Source of the DNA: Hyphomicrobiales bacterium
GTDB taxonomy: Bacteria; Pseudomonadota; Alphaproteobacteria; Rhizobiales; Rhizobiaceae
DNA length: 64,000 bases
NCBI GenBank assembly: GCA_900469475.1
Contig: UBXG01000014.1
Span: 6,471 to 70,470 of the forward strand
Reading direction: 5' to 3'
In this document: positions 34,680 through 43,815 of the stretch, piece by piece
Position numbering within the stretch: the first letter of the stretch is position 1
Layout of the letters: each line of letters opens with the position of its first letter
The notes under the pieces: model-generated
Told to the model about the DNA's origin: nothing
The model's input: only the letters and a program-made list of their open reading frames with translations
Databases searched by the model: none
Program-made: the position numbers and the translations under genes

Positions 34680-35571
34680 AAACGGTCCTCTCGCTGTCGT
34701 CCTGGCCTTTGGTGTTCTTCTCTGGCCTGCTTCTCACTCATTTCGCTTTCGAGAGCGAACGGCCAATGTTTGGCTTTGCGTTTGTCTATGCCGGCGAGGT
34801 GCTGCTGCTCCTGCTGCTCGAACGCTATATTCCCTATGAGCGACATTGGCTGCTTCCTAATGGCGAGACGGCTAATAACATCGCCCATACGCTGCTGACC
34901 AAGGGGGCGGTGCAACTGTTTGCACTAGTCGGCGCCGTTTTCCCGATGCTGACGGCCACTGTGCTGCAGCCGTTCGCCGGTGCCCGCTTCGATCTGTGGC
35001 CGACGGCACCACCCATGCCGTTTCAAGCGGCAATCGCTGTCGTCGTCGCGGAATTCGCCTCTACTGGGCGCATCGGATCGCCCATGAAAGATTGTTCTTC
35101 TGGCGCTTTCACGCGCTGCATCACAGCGTTATCAGGCTATGGGTCGTCAACACAGGCCGCTTCCACATTGCCGATTCGCTGTTCAAGGTAGCCCTCAGCC
35201 AGCTGCCGATCTATCTGCTGGGCGCACCGCTCCAGGTTTTCTGGTGGCTTGGTGCGATCACGGCGTTCATGGGCATTCTCACCCACGGCAACGTCGATAT
35301 GCGAACCGGTATTTTCGATTATATCTTCAGCACGCCGCGACTGCATCGCTGGCATCATTCCAAGGACATGCGCGAGGGCAACACGAACTACGGTGAGAAT
35401 GTCGTGTTCTTCGATCTGCTGTTTGGCACCTATTTCAATCCCGATCGACCGTCTTCGACGGATATTGGCATCCGCGGCGAGGTCGCGAAAAATTTTCTCG
35501 GCCAGCTGGCGCAGCCTTTCCGCAAGGAAGGCATCCGCCAGATCCTTGGGCGCCCGACAAAAAGCGGCTGA
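34676..35571 (+). pseudogene. sterol-desaturase-like membrane hydroxylase with frameshift
   Basis: The gene reads in one frame from 34676 to about 35056 (4-5 helices, IAVVVAEF) and continues in another to 35571. There it has the histidine motifs WAHRIAH, FHALHHS and HRWHHSK of the sterol desaturase/fatty acid hydroxylase family. Family members read EFGLYWAHR here, so the change from GAATTCGGCC to GAATTCGCC (one base lost) at about 35055 restores it. The first frame alone lacks all the iron-binding His. Either a real frameshift or a sequencing error; if real, an inactivated gene. ATGA overlap with the repeat protein. Confidence 0.8.
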
Positions 35572-35651
35572 TGCCGCAAAGCGCAATGCTGCCGTAATCC
35601 ATGAGACGTACCTCTGCCAGCAATCTCTCTCCAGTTGCAAAGGACGTTCTG

Positions 35652-36038
35652 ATGACTGCCATTCGCATGAAGCAGCTCCCCCGTGGAATTGCTGCGCTCA
35701 TAGTCCTGCTAATCCTGCCGGCCTGTGCCTCGCAGATCATGAAGAGCTATATTGGCGCGCCTATCAGCAGCGTGATGCTGGACTATGGTCCGCCGGATAA
35801 TGTCTATGATCTAGGCCCGGGCGCGCGTGCCTATCAATGGCGCAAGCAGAAGACGCAGGTGGTGTCAGGCCAATCCAGCGGCGAAATCCGGGATACACGT
35901 CGCGGCAAACGTTATGAAGTCACCGAAACGCCCGGCTACGTCGAGCATACGGAATGTTTCTACACCTTCTATACCCGAGGCTCCGGTCCCGATTGGTATG
36001 TAACGAGTTTTCGCCAACCTTCGCTTGAATGCGAATAA
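35652..36038 (+). CDS. lipoprotein, small
   Basis: A 128-residue protein whose first ~27 residues form a lipoprotein signal: a charged N-terminus, a hydrophobic core (ALIVLLI) and the lipobox LPAC, so Cys is lipid-modified. The mature part contains GAPISSVMLDYGPPDNVYDLG and ECFYTFYTRG, like conserved small rhizobial lipoproteins of unknown function. AAAGGACGTTCTG before the ATG selects this start over an upstream ATG at 35601. It lies about 80 nt after the desaturase-like gene. Confidence 0.75.
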   Translation: MTAIRMKQLPRGIAALIVLLILPACASQIMKSYIGAPISSVMLDYGPPDNVYDLGPGARAYQWRKQKTQVVSGQSSGEIRDTRRGKRYEVTETPGYVEHTECFYTFYTRGSGPDWYVTSFRQPSLECE

Positions 36039-36094
36039 ATCCCTCTAGCGGCCCAGCGGAAGCCGGATGATTCCCTTGCTCGCAAGGGGCCAAC

Positions 36095-36367
36095 TCAATC
36101 CCGACCTGGTTCGTCAATTTTGCCCCATCGCCAACGCCATGGGGCATCGCTTTTCAACCAGGCAACGAACATCAGCAATGCCGTCGGGACGATGATCGCT
36201 GTGGCGTAGCCGATTGGATGACTATCCGCATTAGGCTCGCCGACGAAGATAAAGGCCATCAGCACCAGCGCATAGATAACAAGCGCCATCCAGCCCTGCC
36301 AGCAGCAAGGCCGGCCGGCTCCGTAACCATAGGCTTTGACATGGAACCACGGGGCTTGGTGTCTCAT
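36095..36367 (-). CDS. small membrane protein, unknown
   Basis: A 90-residue protein with one or two hydrophobic helices (about 28-42 and 52-68; MALVIYALVLMAFIFVGEP and YATAIIVPTALLMFVAWLKS) and a conserved-looking N-terminus WFHVKAYGYGAGRPCCWQGW. The two adjacent cysteines and the Trp/Gly-rich start are notable. It is convergent with the lipoprotein gene (56 nt). No family function known. Confidence 0.6.
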   Translation of the reverse strand: MRHQAPWFHVKAYGYGAGRPCCWQGWMALVIYALVLMAFIFVGEPNADSHPIGYATAIIVPTALLMFVAWLKSDAPWRWRWGKIDEPGRD

Positions 36368-36600
36368 GCGGTCGGATCCCTTGGCAGATCAGTCATCACT
36401 CCGCTGCACTTCTCCACCAGGATTGTCCGGCAACTTTCGGGCAACTGCAAGACCGCCGATCGTGCGAAACGCGATGGCAGCGAATGGTTCGATTGCCTAC
36501 GCATGACGCGGCGGACTTTCATGATCGAAAGCGGCGAAAGCGCTGATTTGGGGTTCGATCAGCCACCTCCGCCGCCCTCCGTCAGGCCCGCCCTGGCCTG

Positions 36601-36622
36601 AAAAAACCGTGCCGACCTCGGC
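36601..36622 (-). terminator. weak terminator after the OMP gene
   Basis: On the minus strand GCCGA-GG-TCGGC forms a 5-bp stem, followed by ACGG and six Ts, 11 nt past the OMP stop. The tight 2-nt loop makes it weak. Confidence 0.4.
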
Positions 36623-36632
36623 GAACCGGGCA

Positions 36633-37265
36633 TCAGAAGCGATAGTTCAGGCCGGCCTTGATGACGTGATCGCGCAGATCGGTCTTCGACTTGCCGCTCG
36701 ATGTCGTCGTGGAAACGTCGTTGGTCATGACGTAGTTATATTCGATCTTGGCCGACAGGCCGCCGCCGAAGCCCTGTTCGACGCCGCCGCCGACAAGATA
36801 GCCCTGCTTCCAGCCGCTCGAGGTGGAAACGCCCTTGCCGCCTTCGAATTTCGTCATCGTCAGACCCGCGGTGCCATAGACCAGCGTGCGGTCGAAGGTC
36901 AGGCCGGCCTTGGCCTTGGCGGCGCCGCGGAAGCGCTCTTCCACCTTGCCGTTCGGTACGTGCAGTTCGTTGTTTCCGAGATAGGAGCCTTCCAGTTCGG
37001 CGCCGACGATGCCTGGCCCCACCTGGAAATTGTAGCCGGCTTGCACACCGCCGGTCAGCCCCTTGCCGCTGGCGAAAGGATTGAACTTAGGCGAGGCGAT
37101 ACCGCCATGGGCACCGAAATAGGCGCCGCTCCACTGAAAGGCCGCCGGCCTGTCATAGGCGGAGGCATCCGGGGCCTGATAGGTGGTGAGATCGGCGGCT
37201 GATGCATTGTTTGCGGCCGCCATGGCCAGAGCCGCGAACAGAATCGATTTTACGCTGAGCGACAT
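36633..37265 (-). CDS. outer-membrane beta-barrel (Omp25/RopB-like porin)
   Basis: A 210-residue protein: signal peptide (about 1-23: ILFAALAMAAANNASAAD), then an eight-stranded barrel domain beginning WSGAYFGAHGGIASP and ending HVIKAGLNYRF. The terminal Phe is the BAM recognition signal. It belongs to the Omp25/RopB family of rhizobial outer-membrane proteins. GGAG 6 nt before this ATG fixes the start. Its upstream region carries an A/T-rich stretch. Confidence 0.88.
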   Translation of the reverse strand: MSLSVKSILFAALAMAAANNASAADLTTYQAPDASAYDRPAAFQWSGAYFGAHGGIASPKFNPFASGKGLTGGVQAGYNFQVGPGIVGAELEGSYLGNNELHVPNGKVEERFRGAAKAKAGLTFDRTLVYGTAGLTMTKFEGGKGVSTSSGWKQGYLVGGGVEQGFGGGLSAKIEYNYVMTNDVSTTTSSGKSKTDLRDHVIKAGLNYRF

Positions 37266-37649
37266 TGCTAACTCCATACGAAACCCACGCGCCACTTTCG
37301 ACGCTCGCAAGGTCTCAGTTGCGTTGGAGAACCGAACATCGGTTCCTGCTGCTCTCCGGGACCGACCGCCTTGGGGAGCGGGTCGTCTTCAGGAGATGGA
37401 GGTCATTTTGCCGCTGAGAATTGCCAGTACATTGCAGGATTAAAAATCTTCAGAAATTATCTAGTATTTTAAGATAGTTGATTAGATTTCCTTAACTATT
37501 TGTTAAAGTCTAGCAGTCGGGCCTCGCGATGGGCATGCAGGACCTTCGTCCGTTGCCTTGATGATGGCGTCTCTACCAATCTCGATCGCGATGTTCATTT
37601 CTTGACCGATCAGCGTCCTTGCGTGCGGTCTACCTGCCCGTCCTTCGTT
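37266..37649. other. intergenic region with A/T-rich stretch
   Basis: No gene is supported. It holds the OMP promoter side and an A/T-rich stretch near 37440-37510, likely an upstream element for the OMP promoter. Nothing else is recognised. Confidence 0.35.
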
Positions 37650-38867
37650 TTAGTCGACTGCATGCGGCTCCTCATCATGAACGGATTCCAGCCACGCCGC
37701 GCCGACGGCCGCGCCCAGCGACAGCAAGAATGCCAGAAAGATGCAGGCCGTGCGAAACGAGGTCAGACCCATCGCAGCGCCCGTCAGCATGTATTCGACC
37801 GGCAGGAATAGCAGAGCGATCGAATAGGAAAGACCCATCACATGGGATCGGCAGTCGCGTGGCGGTTTCAATTGCAGGATCGCGATGAAGGCGGGTGAAA
37901 GCCAGCCGTTCGCCAGTCCGGCGACGAGACCGGCCACCATCATCGTCATCGGCGAAATCTCGATGCATAGAATGCCCATCGAAAGCGCTAGGCCTAGCAG
38001 AGCCTTGGAAACGATAGCCGTAGGCGCCGGTAAGGCATGGCGCGATGCGAGATGCAGGTTCATCATGATCGTGCCCGTCGCCGATGCTGCAACGAAGAGC
38101 CCGAGCCACGCCACCGATTCACCCTGCAGGCGCAAGGCGGCCGGCACGATGAAAATCTGCAGCACCATGAAGAAGCCGAGCGCCGCGCTTGCGCAAAGGG
38201 CGAATGGCAAAGACACGGCTGCAGTGCGGAACCGCCTGCCAGCGTGGAGGATATCGCCAAGCTTCGGCGCCGGCCCCAGACGGAACCGTGGCAGGCTGAA
38301 GGACAGCAGCATCATGGCGATGAAATTGCCGATTACGATCCACCATGCCGCATCCTTCGGGCCGATGACGGCAATGATGAAAGCGCTGGCGGCAGAAGCC
38401 GTCAACAGCAAGAGGCCATCGATCGTATCGTCGATGGAAACCGCTGCGGCTGATGACAGCCTCGAAAGCCGCGCGATTTCCGGCGTCTTCGCCTCGGTGG
38501 CGACAGTCGCCGGACCGTCGAGGATCGACCCTGCGAAGCTGAGAAGGAGGAAGGTGCCCGGATGCAGGAGGTCCGCCATATAGAGGATCGCGATCATCAG
38601 CGACGCCAGCATGCCGATCTTCGCGGAGATGAGCGCGGTGTGACGCGTGCCCAGCATCTCCGCCACATAGCCGCCAAAGACCATGCCGATCAGAAGAACC
38701 ATGCCGTTCACGAAAGCGATCAGCGCCATGCAAACGACGCTACGGGTGAGATCGTACATGATCCAGGGATAGAGGACGGCTGCAAAGGCATGGCTGGAAT
38801 TCAGAGCGATATTGCTCAATTGAAGCCCGACGAAAGGCCACCGCACGCGGCGTTGAAGTTGAAACAT
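37650..38867 (-). CDS. MFS transporter
   Basis: A 405-residue transporter with 12 helices. It has a typical MFS loop signature (GGYVAEMLGTRHTALIS) near residue 70. The N-terminus FQLQRRVRWPFVGLQLSNIA is that of the general MFS group sometimes annotated as ENTS/enterobactin-like; the substrate cannot be told. AGGAAAGAGCC precedes the ATG. It is downstream, on the same strand, of the ABC operon across a 140-nt gap but probably separate. Confidence 0.85.
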   Translation of the reverse strand: MFQLQRRVRWPFVGLQLSNIALNSSHAFAAVLYPWIMYDLTRSVVCMALIAFVNGMVLLIGMVFGGYVAEMLGTRHTALISAKIGMLASLMIAILYMADLLHPGTFLLLSFAGSILDGPATVATEAKTPEIARLSRLSSAAAVSIDDTIDGLLLLTASAASAFIIAVIGPKDAAWWIVIGNFIAMMLLSFSLPRFRLGPAPKLGDILHAGRRFRTAAVSLPFALCASAALGFFMVLQIFIVPAALRLQGESVAWLGLFVAASATGTIMMNLHLASRHALPAPTAIVSKALLGLALSMGILCIEISPMTMMVAGLVAGLANGWLSPAFIAILQLKPPRDCRSHVMGLSYSIALLFLPVEYMLTGAAMGLTSFRTACIFLAFLLSLGAAVGAAWLESVHDEEPHAVD

Positions 38868-39007
38868 GGCTCTTTCCTGACGATCGTTTTCATCGTCAGG
38901 TTCGGCGCTCCGCTTTGCAGCAACATTACGGAAATAAAATTATTGCAGCGGGGACCACAGCGGCCGCCTGCGCACCCTCAGCGATCATGTCTCCAGGGTG
39001 CGAAGAT

Positions 39008-40072
39008 CTATTCGCAGCGCTGGCCAGTCGTGCGATCGAAGAGATGCAGCGCGCCGGCGTCAAAGCCGAGTTTGAATTTCTGTCCTTCGGCAATCACTGT
39101 GCGCGGCGGCAGGCAGGCCATCAGCCGCTGCGAGCCTGCCTGCGCTGTCACGATCAGTTCGGGGCCGGTCAATTCCGCGACTTCGCATATGGCTTCGAGC
39201 TTGCCGCCCTCATCGAGATGCAGTGTTTCCGGCCGGATGCCGATGACCAGCTCCTGGCCTTGGTTGATCGCCGCTTTCGTCGACGGCATCGGCAGGGTGA
39301 TTGAGGTGCCGTCGATGCGCAGCGAACCCTGGTCGGCGGTCGCATTCAAAAGGTTCATCGGCGGCGCACCGACGAAGGTCGCGACGTAAAGTGTTGCCGG
39401 ATGATTGTAGATTTCGTCCGGCGTGCCGAGCTGCTCGATCCGGCCGTCGCGCATCACGGCGATGCGCGTTGCGAGCGTCATTGCCTCGATCTGGTCGTGC
39501 GTCACATAGACGACCGTGGTCTTCAGCATCTGGTGCAGGCGCTTCAACTCGGTGCGCATCTCCATGCGCAGCTTGGCGTCGAGATTGGAGAGCGGCTCAT
39601 CGAAGAGGAAGACCTCCGGCTTGCGCACCAGCGCCCGGCCGATCGCCACGCGCTGGCGCTGGCCGCCGGAAAGCTGGCTCGGCTTGCGCTCCAGCAGCGC
39701 TTCGATTTGCAAGAGCTTCGCCGCCTCGCGCACCGCCTTATCGCGCTCGGCGGCAGGCACCTTGCGCATTTCCAGGCCGAAGCCGATGTTGCGGTGGACC
39801 GAGAGGTTTGGATAGAGCGCATAGGACTGGAATACCATGGCGATGTCGCGGTCCTTCGGATGCACGCCGAGCACGGAGCGATCGCCGATGCGGATATCCC
39901 CGCTCGTCGCCTCGGCAAGCCCGGCGATGATGTTCAGAAGCGTGGACTTGCCGCAGCCCGAAGAGCCGAGCAGCACCAGGAATTCGCCGCTTTCGAGCGA
40001 AATATCGATGCCCTTCAGCGTCTCCACTTCGCCGTAGCTCTTGCGGATGTTCTGGATTTCGAGCGCGCTCAT
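39008..40072 (-). CDS. sugar ABC transporter ATP-binding protein (UgpC/MsmK type)
   Basis: A 354-residue ATPase. Walker A GSSGCGKST (36-44), signature LSGGQRQRVAIGRALVRKP, Walker B EVFLFDEPLSNLD, switch His in VVYVTHDQIEAMTLA, and the C-terminal OB (TOBE) regulatory domain (about 235-354). This is the layout of carbohydrate importers. Its start overlaps the kinase stop by one base, and it closes the six-gene operon 43747..39008. Confidence 0.94.
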   Translation of the reverse strand: MSALEIQNIRKSYGEVETLKGIDISLESGEFLVLLGSSGCGKSTLLNIIAGLAEATSGDIRIGDRSVLGVHPKDRDIAMVFQSYALYPNLSVHRNIGFGLEMRKVPAAERDKAVREAAKLLQIEALLERKPSQLSGGQRQRVAIGRALVRKPEVFLFDEPLSNLDAKLRMEMRTELKRLHQMLKTTVVYVTHDQIEAMTLATRIAVMRDGRIEQLGTPDEIYNHPATLYVATFVGAPPMNLLNATADQGSLRIDGTSITLPMPSTKAAINQGQELVIGIRPETLHLDEGGKLEAICEVAELTGPELIVTAQAGSQRLMACLPPRTVIAEGQKFKLGFDAGALHLFDRTTGQRCE

Positions 40073-40998
40073 TAAACGGCCTCCTCGGATGCTTGGGCCG
40101 GGCCGTAGCTGCGCGGCAGTGTGGAAATGGCGCGGGATGCGACCGCGGTCCCCGCCGAAAGGCAGGCCGCAGGCGGCTCGCCGCGGGCAAGGGCGGCCAG
40201 AAAGCCGGCATTGAAGACATCACCGGCGCCGATCGTATCGACGACAGTGACGCGGGGCGCCGCGGCCGAAACGAGATTGCCGTCAGCATCGATGGCGATC
40301 GCGCCATCCGGACCGCGCTTGACGACGAAGATGGCACCTTGAGGCATCAACGCATGGAGCGCGCGTGCAGCCTCGGCTGGATCGTCCATGCCGGCGAGCG
40401 TGGTGGTCTCGACTTCATTCATCAGCGCCACGCCGCAGCGCGCGAGCCAGTCACGGGTCGCGTTGCAATTTGTGTCCGTCCAGCCGTCGAGCGGCCAGCC
40501 GGTGTCGAGCGCGACGGTGATCCCATGCTTGTCGGCCCAGTCGAACAGGGCATCGTAGTCCCGCGTGAGATCTTCTGTGAGGAAGGCGCCGCACAGCAGC
40601 GCATAGCCGCCGGCAAGCCTGTTGCCGTCGAGAACCGCCAAAACGTCACCGAGATTGAAGCGCGGCAGGTGGCCGCGCGTCGTGAAGAAGGTGCGCTCGC
40701 CATCGGGATGCGTAATGCCGACCGAGAGTGTCGTGCCCTCCGGACGCACCGGCCATTTGCTGCTGCGCACCCCGAAAGCTTCGCTGAGCCAGCGTCCGAA
40801 CTGGTCGCTGCCGACATTGGCGGCAATCTCGTAATCGACGCCGAGGCCTTCCCAGGCAAGCGCGCTATTGCCCGCCTGGCCGCCGACCCGCAGCTCGTCA
40901 TGATCGACGATGATCTCGGTGCCAGCCTTCGGCCATGGCGCCGCCGGTCCAAGAATCAGATCGATATTGACATTGCCGATGACTGCAAGCGGCTTCAT
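40072..40998 (-). CDS. PfkB-family sugar kinase
   Basis: A 308-residue kinase with ribokinase fold: N-terminal GNVNIDLILGPAAPWPKAG, RVGGQAGNSALAW near 37 and the C-terminal DTIGAGDVFNAGFLAAL with catalytic Asp260. It would phosphorylate a sugar or a sugar-amine. It sits directly after the SIS gene (stop and start adjacent) and before the ATPase gene in the operon. Pairing with a SIS protein resembles Amadori-compound catabolism (kinase plus deglycase). Confidence 0.92.
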   Translation of the reverse strand: MKPLAVIGNVNIDLILGPAAPWPKAGTEIIVDHDELRVGGQAGNSALAWEGLGVDYEIAANVGSDQFGRWLSEAFGVRSSKWPVRPEGTTLSVGITHPDGERTFFTTRGHLPRFNLGDVLAVLDGNRLAGGYALLCGAFLTEDLTRDYDALFDWADKHGITVALDTGWPLDGWTDTNCNATRDWLARCGVALMNEVETTTLAGMDDPAEAARALHALMPQGAIFVVKRGPDGAIAIDADGNLVSAAAPRVTVVDTIGAGDVFNAGFLAALARGEPPAACLSAGTAVASRAISTLPRSYGPAQASEEAV

Positions 40999-42021
40999 TC
41001 ATTCGCTCCGGGTGATCTTGGTGGAGCGCACCGGCGTGCCGGCATTCTCCACCCGCTCGTCGGCAAAGGCGATCATCAGCGACTGGGCGACCGGCAGCAT
41101 CTGGAAGATGGCGGCAATGCCGGCTTCCGGCTTGAAGCGCAGGGTGACGCAGCCAGACACAGGCTCTTCTTGTGAACCGTCGAAGACGATTACGGGCGCA
41201 CCCGTCTCGACGGCAGAAACGGCCATGGCCGTCACGAGACCAGCCGTCGCGTCATTGCCGCGGAAGAGGACGACGCCAATCGAAGGTCCGAGCATTTCCA
41301 TCGGCCCGTGACGCAGCTGGCCGCCGTCAAGCGAGAAGCAGGGACGGCGGGAAAGCTCCGTGAGACCGAGCGCCAAGGCCTCCGCAACGCCCTGTAGGCG
41401 GCGGCCTGAGGTAACCACCGTCGCAACATTGGCGAGAGCCGCGAGAGCCGGCCTAATATCGAGCGTCTCTGGGGCACGAAGCACGGCGAGCGCAGATGCC
41501 GGATCCTGACCGAGGGCTGCGAAGATCGCCAGATGCAGCGCGAAGGTGACGGTGAGGCTGCGGGTTGCCGCAAAGGCAAGCTCGGTGCCGCCAACGCCGA
41601 CGAGGGAGGGAGCGGTCTTTGCGAGGAAGGAGCTGCCCTCCAGGGTCAGGCCGAAAGTCTCCGTGGTGCCGCCCGTCTCGTTGAACCAGCGCACCACCTC
41701 GGCGCTCTCGCCGGATTGGGAGGTCATGAAGACCGTGCGTCCATCCGGCGATAATGGCTGGCCGAGCTGTTCGGAGAGCGGCAGTGCGATCGCATCGATG
41801 CCGGCGGCGCGATAAAGCGGCTCGACGGCGCGGTTGACGGCGTGCGAGCCGCCCATGCCGAGCAGCAAGAGCTTGCCGGTGCGCTTCAGCGAGGCTGCGG
41901 CCTTGGCGGCCATATCGGTGGCGGCCTCGAAGGAAGCAAGTGCATCGGCATGCTGACGGGCCATTTCACGGTCGATCGCGGCAAGGCCGGCGGGGCGTGT
42001 GTTCTCTTTGGTCATGGTCAT
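40999..42021 (-). CDS. SIS-domain sugar isomerase/deglycase-like protein
   Basis: A 340-residue protein of two SIS domains: LLLLGMGGSHAVNRAVEPLY near 51-70 and SQSGESAEVV (101-110) in the first, then VVTSGRRLQGVAEALALGL and QLRHGPMEML in the second. The layout is that of GlmS isomerase-type, AgaS or FrlB-like deglycases; HGPMEM is the conserved active-site segment. It acts on phosphorylated sugar amines in that family. ATGA overlap with the permease gene. Confidence 0.88.
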   Translation of the reverse strand: MTMTKENTRPAGLAAIDREMARQHADALASFEAATDMAAKAAASLKRTGKLLLLGMGGSHAVNRAVEPLYRAAGIDAIALPLSEQLGQPLSPDGRTVFMTSQSGESAEVVRWFNETGGTTETFGLTLEGSSFLAKTAPSLVGVGGTELAFAATRSLTVTFALHLAIFAALGQDPASALAVLRAPETLDIRPALAALANVATVVTSGRRLQGVAEALALGLTELSRRPCFSLDGGQLRHGPMEMLGPSIGVVLFRGNDATAGLVTAMAVSAVETGAPVIVFDGSQEEPVSGCVTLRFKPEAGIAAIFQMLPVAQSLMIAFADERVENAGTPVRSTKITRSE

Positions 42022-42863
42022 CCCTTGACGCCGCCATTGGTAAGGCCCGAGATCAGGGCACGTTGCATGACAAGGCCGATCAACACCGGGGGCAGGGCGG
42101 CTAGCACACCGGCAGTCGCGATCAGTCCGTAATCCGAGACTCGGCCGCCGGCCAGATCCGCTATGGCGACGGTGAGGGTCTTGGCGCGCTGGTCTGACGT
42201 GAAGAGCAGCGCGTAGAAGAATTCATCCCAGGCAAGCAGGAAGGCGAAGAGCGCCGAGGTCGCCATCACGGGCATGGCAAGCGGCAGCGTGATGATCTTC
42301 AGCGTCTGGAACAGCCCGGCGCCGTCGATCATCGCCGCAGCCTCGATTTCCTTCGGAATGGAATCGAAGCCGGATTTCATCAGCCAGGTCGTGAACGGCG
42401 CAAGAATCGTCAGATAGACGAGTGCCAGGCCGAAGACGTTGTTGAGCAGGCCGAGATAGGCAAGCCCCATATAGAGTGGCACGGCGAGCGCCACCGGCGG
42501 CAGCATATAGGTGGCGATGACCATGGAGAGCGACCATCCGACGGACGGCGTGCGCGACACGGCCCAGCCGGCGGGGATGGCGAGCGCAATAGCGGCGATG
42601 GTCGCCATACCGGCGACTTCGATGCTGTTGCGCAGCGACGAGGTGAAAGCCGCGCCCTCGCTGTTTTCCAGCGTTGATAGCAGCACTCTGTAGCGCGAGA
42701 AATCCGCCGTCTGCGGCCACCAGCGCAGCGGCTTGGCGGCAAGATCGGCAGCCGGCGAAATGCTCATGATGAAGAGCCAGGCGATCGGCGCCAGGATGAC
42801 GATGGCGAGCAGGATGGCGCAGATATAGATGAAGCAGGTAAAGAGCGGGCTCTTGCGTTCCAT
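42018..42863 (-). CDS. sugar ABC transporter permease (MalG type)
   Basis: A 281-residue permease with six helices and the coupling-loop motif MIDGAGLFQTLKIITLPLAMP (an EAA-like loop around 185-205). The start sits in TGATG, shared with the upstream permease stop (one-base overlap). The stop overlaps the SIS start as ATGA. Pairs with the other permease. Confidence 0.94.
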   Translation of the reverse strand: MERKSPLFTCFIYICAILLAIVILAPIAWLFIMSISPAADLAAKPLRWWPQTADFSRYRVLLSTLENSEGAAFTSSLRNSIEVAGMATIAAIALAIPAGWAVSRTPSVGWSLSMVIATYMLPPVALAVPLYMGLAYLGLLNNVFGLALVYLTILAPFTTWLMKSGFDSIPKEIEAAAMIDGAGLFQTLKIITLPLAMPVMATSALFAFLLAWDEFFYALLFTSDQRAKTLTVAIADLAGGRVSDYGLIATAGVLAALPPVLIGLVMQRALISGLTNGGVKG

Positions 42864-43747
42864 CAGGTGGCACTCCCTGCGGTTTTGCGAACAAGGGCGG
42901 CATAGGCGGCGGCCAGCACCGTAACCAGCAGCGTGACGATGAGGGCGAGCGATGCGCCTGACCCCGCTCGCTGGAAGGAGAAGGCTTCCTGGTAGACGAG
43001 GATCGACAGCGTGCGCGTGCTGTTTGCCGGACCGCCGCGGGTCATCACCCAGATGATGTCGAACACCTTGAAAGCCTCGATGGTGCGCAACACCAACGCG
43101 ACCATCAATGGCCCGACAAGATATGGAAGGATCACGAAGCGGAAGCGCTTAAAAGGCCCGGCGCCGTCGACCAGTGATGCGGCGGTGATATCGCGCGGCA
43201 CTGCCTGCAGGGCGGCGAGCGCAATCAGCGCCACCAGCGGGAAATTCTTCCAGCAGTCGGCAACGATGAGTGCCGTCAGCGCCGTGCCCGGCTCGCCGAG
43301 CCAGGAGCGATAGGCGTCGATGAGGCCGAGTTGGGTGAGTGCCGCGTTCAGCGCGCCATATTCGGGATTGTAGATCAGCCGCCAGAGCGTCGCGTTGACG
43401 ACGGTTGGCAGCGCCCAGGGCAGGATCATCAGCGCGCGCAGCACGCCCCGGCCCTTGAAGTCCTGGTTCAGCAGCAGCGCGGCCAGCACGCCGAGTACCA
43501 TTTCGGCGGCGACGGAGACGATTGCGAACCACGCCGTGGTAATCAGGGTGCGCTGGAAATTGGAATTCGCCAGCATCTTTGCATAGTTGTCGATACCGAC
43601 AAAATTGCCGCCGGTGCCGACAAGCTTCGCATCGGTGAAAGAAAGGCCGACCGTATCGACGAGAGGCCAGCCGATGACGGCGATCATCACCACTAGCAGG
43701 GGCAGCATCAAAAGCCAGGCGCGAGTTGTCATCGAGGTGCCGGACAT
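42863..43747 (-). CDS. sugar ABC transporter permease (MalF type)
   Basis: A 294-residue permease with six helices and the EAA-like loop DITAASLVDGAGPFKRFRFV near 190-210. GAGG precedes the start 6 nt away. It lies 68 nt after the binding-protein gene. The two permeases form the heterodimer channel. Confidence 0.94.
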   Translation of the reverse strand: MSGTSMTTRAWLLMLPLLVVMIAVIGWPLVDTVGLSFTDAKLVGTGGNFVGIDNYAKMLANSNFQRTLITTAWFAIVSVAAEMVLGVLAALLLNQDFKGRGVLRALMILPWALPTVVNATLWRLIYNPEYGALNAALTQLGLIDAYRSWLGEPGTALTALIVADCWKNFPLVALIALAALQAVPRDITAASLVDGAGPFKRFRFVILPYLVGPLMVALVLRTIEAFKVFDIIWVMTRGGPANSTRTLSILVYQEAFSFQRAGSGASLALIVTLLVTVLAAAYAALVRKTAGSAT

Positions 43748-43815
43748 GGCGGGCCTCTTCTTTCATTCTTCATGGAGGGTAGAGGCGGGCGGCGCTTGGC
43801 CGCCCGATAAGACTA

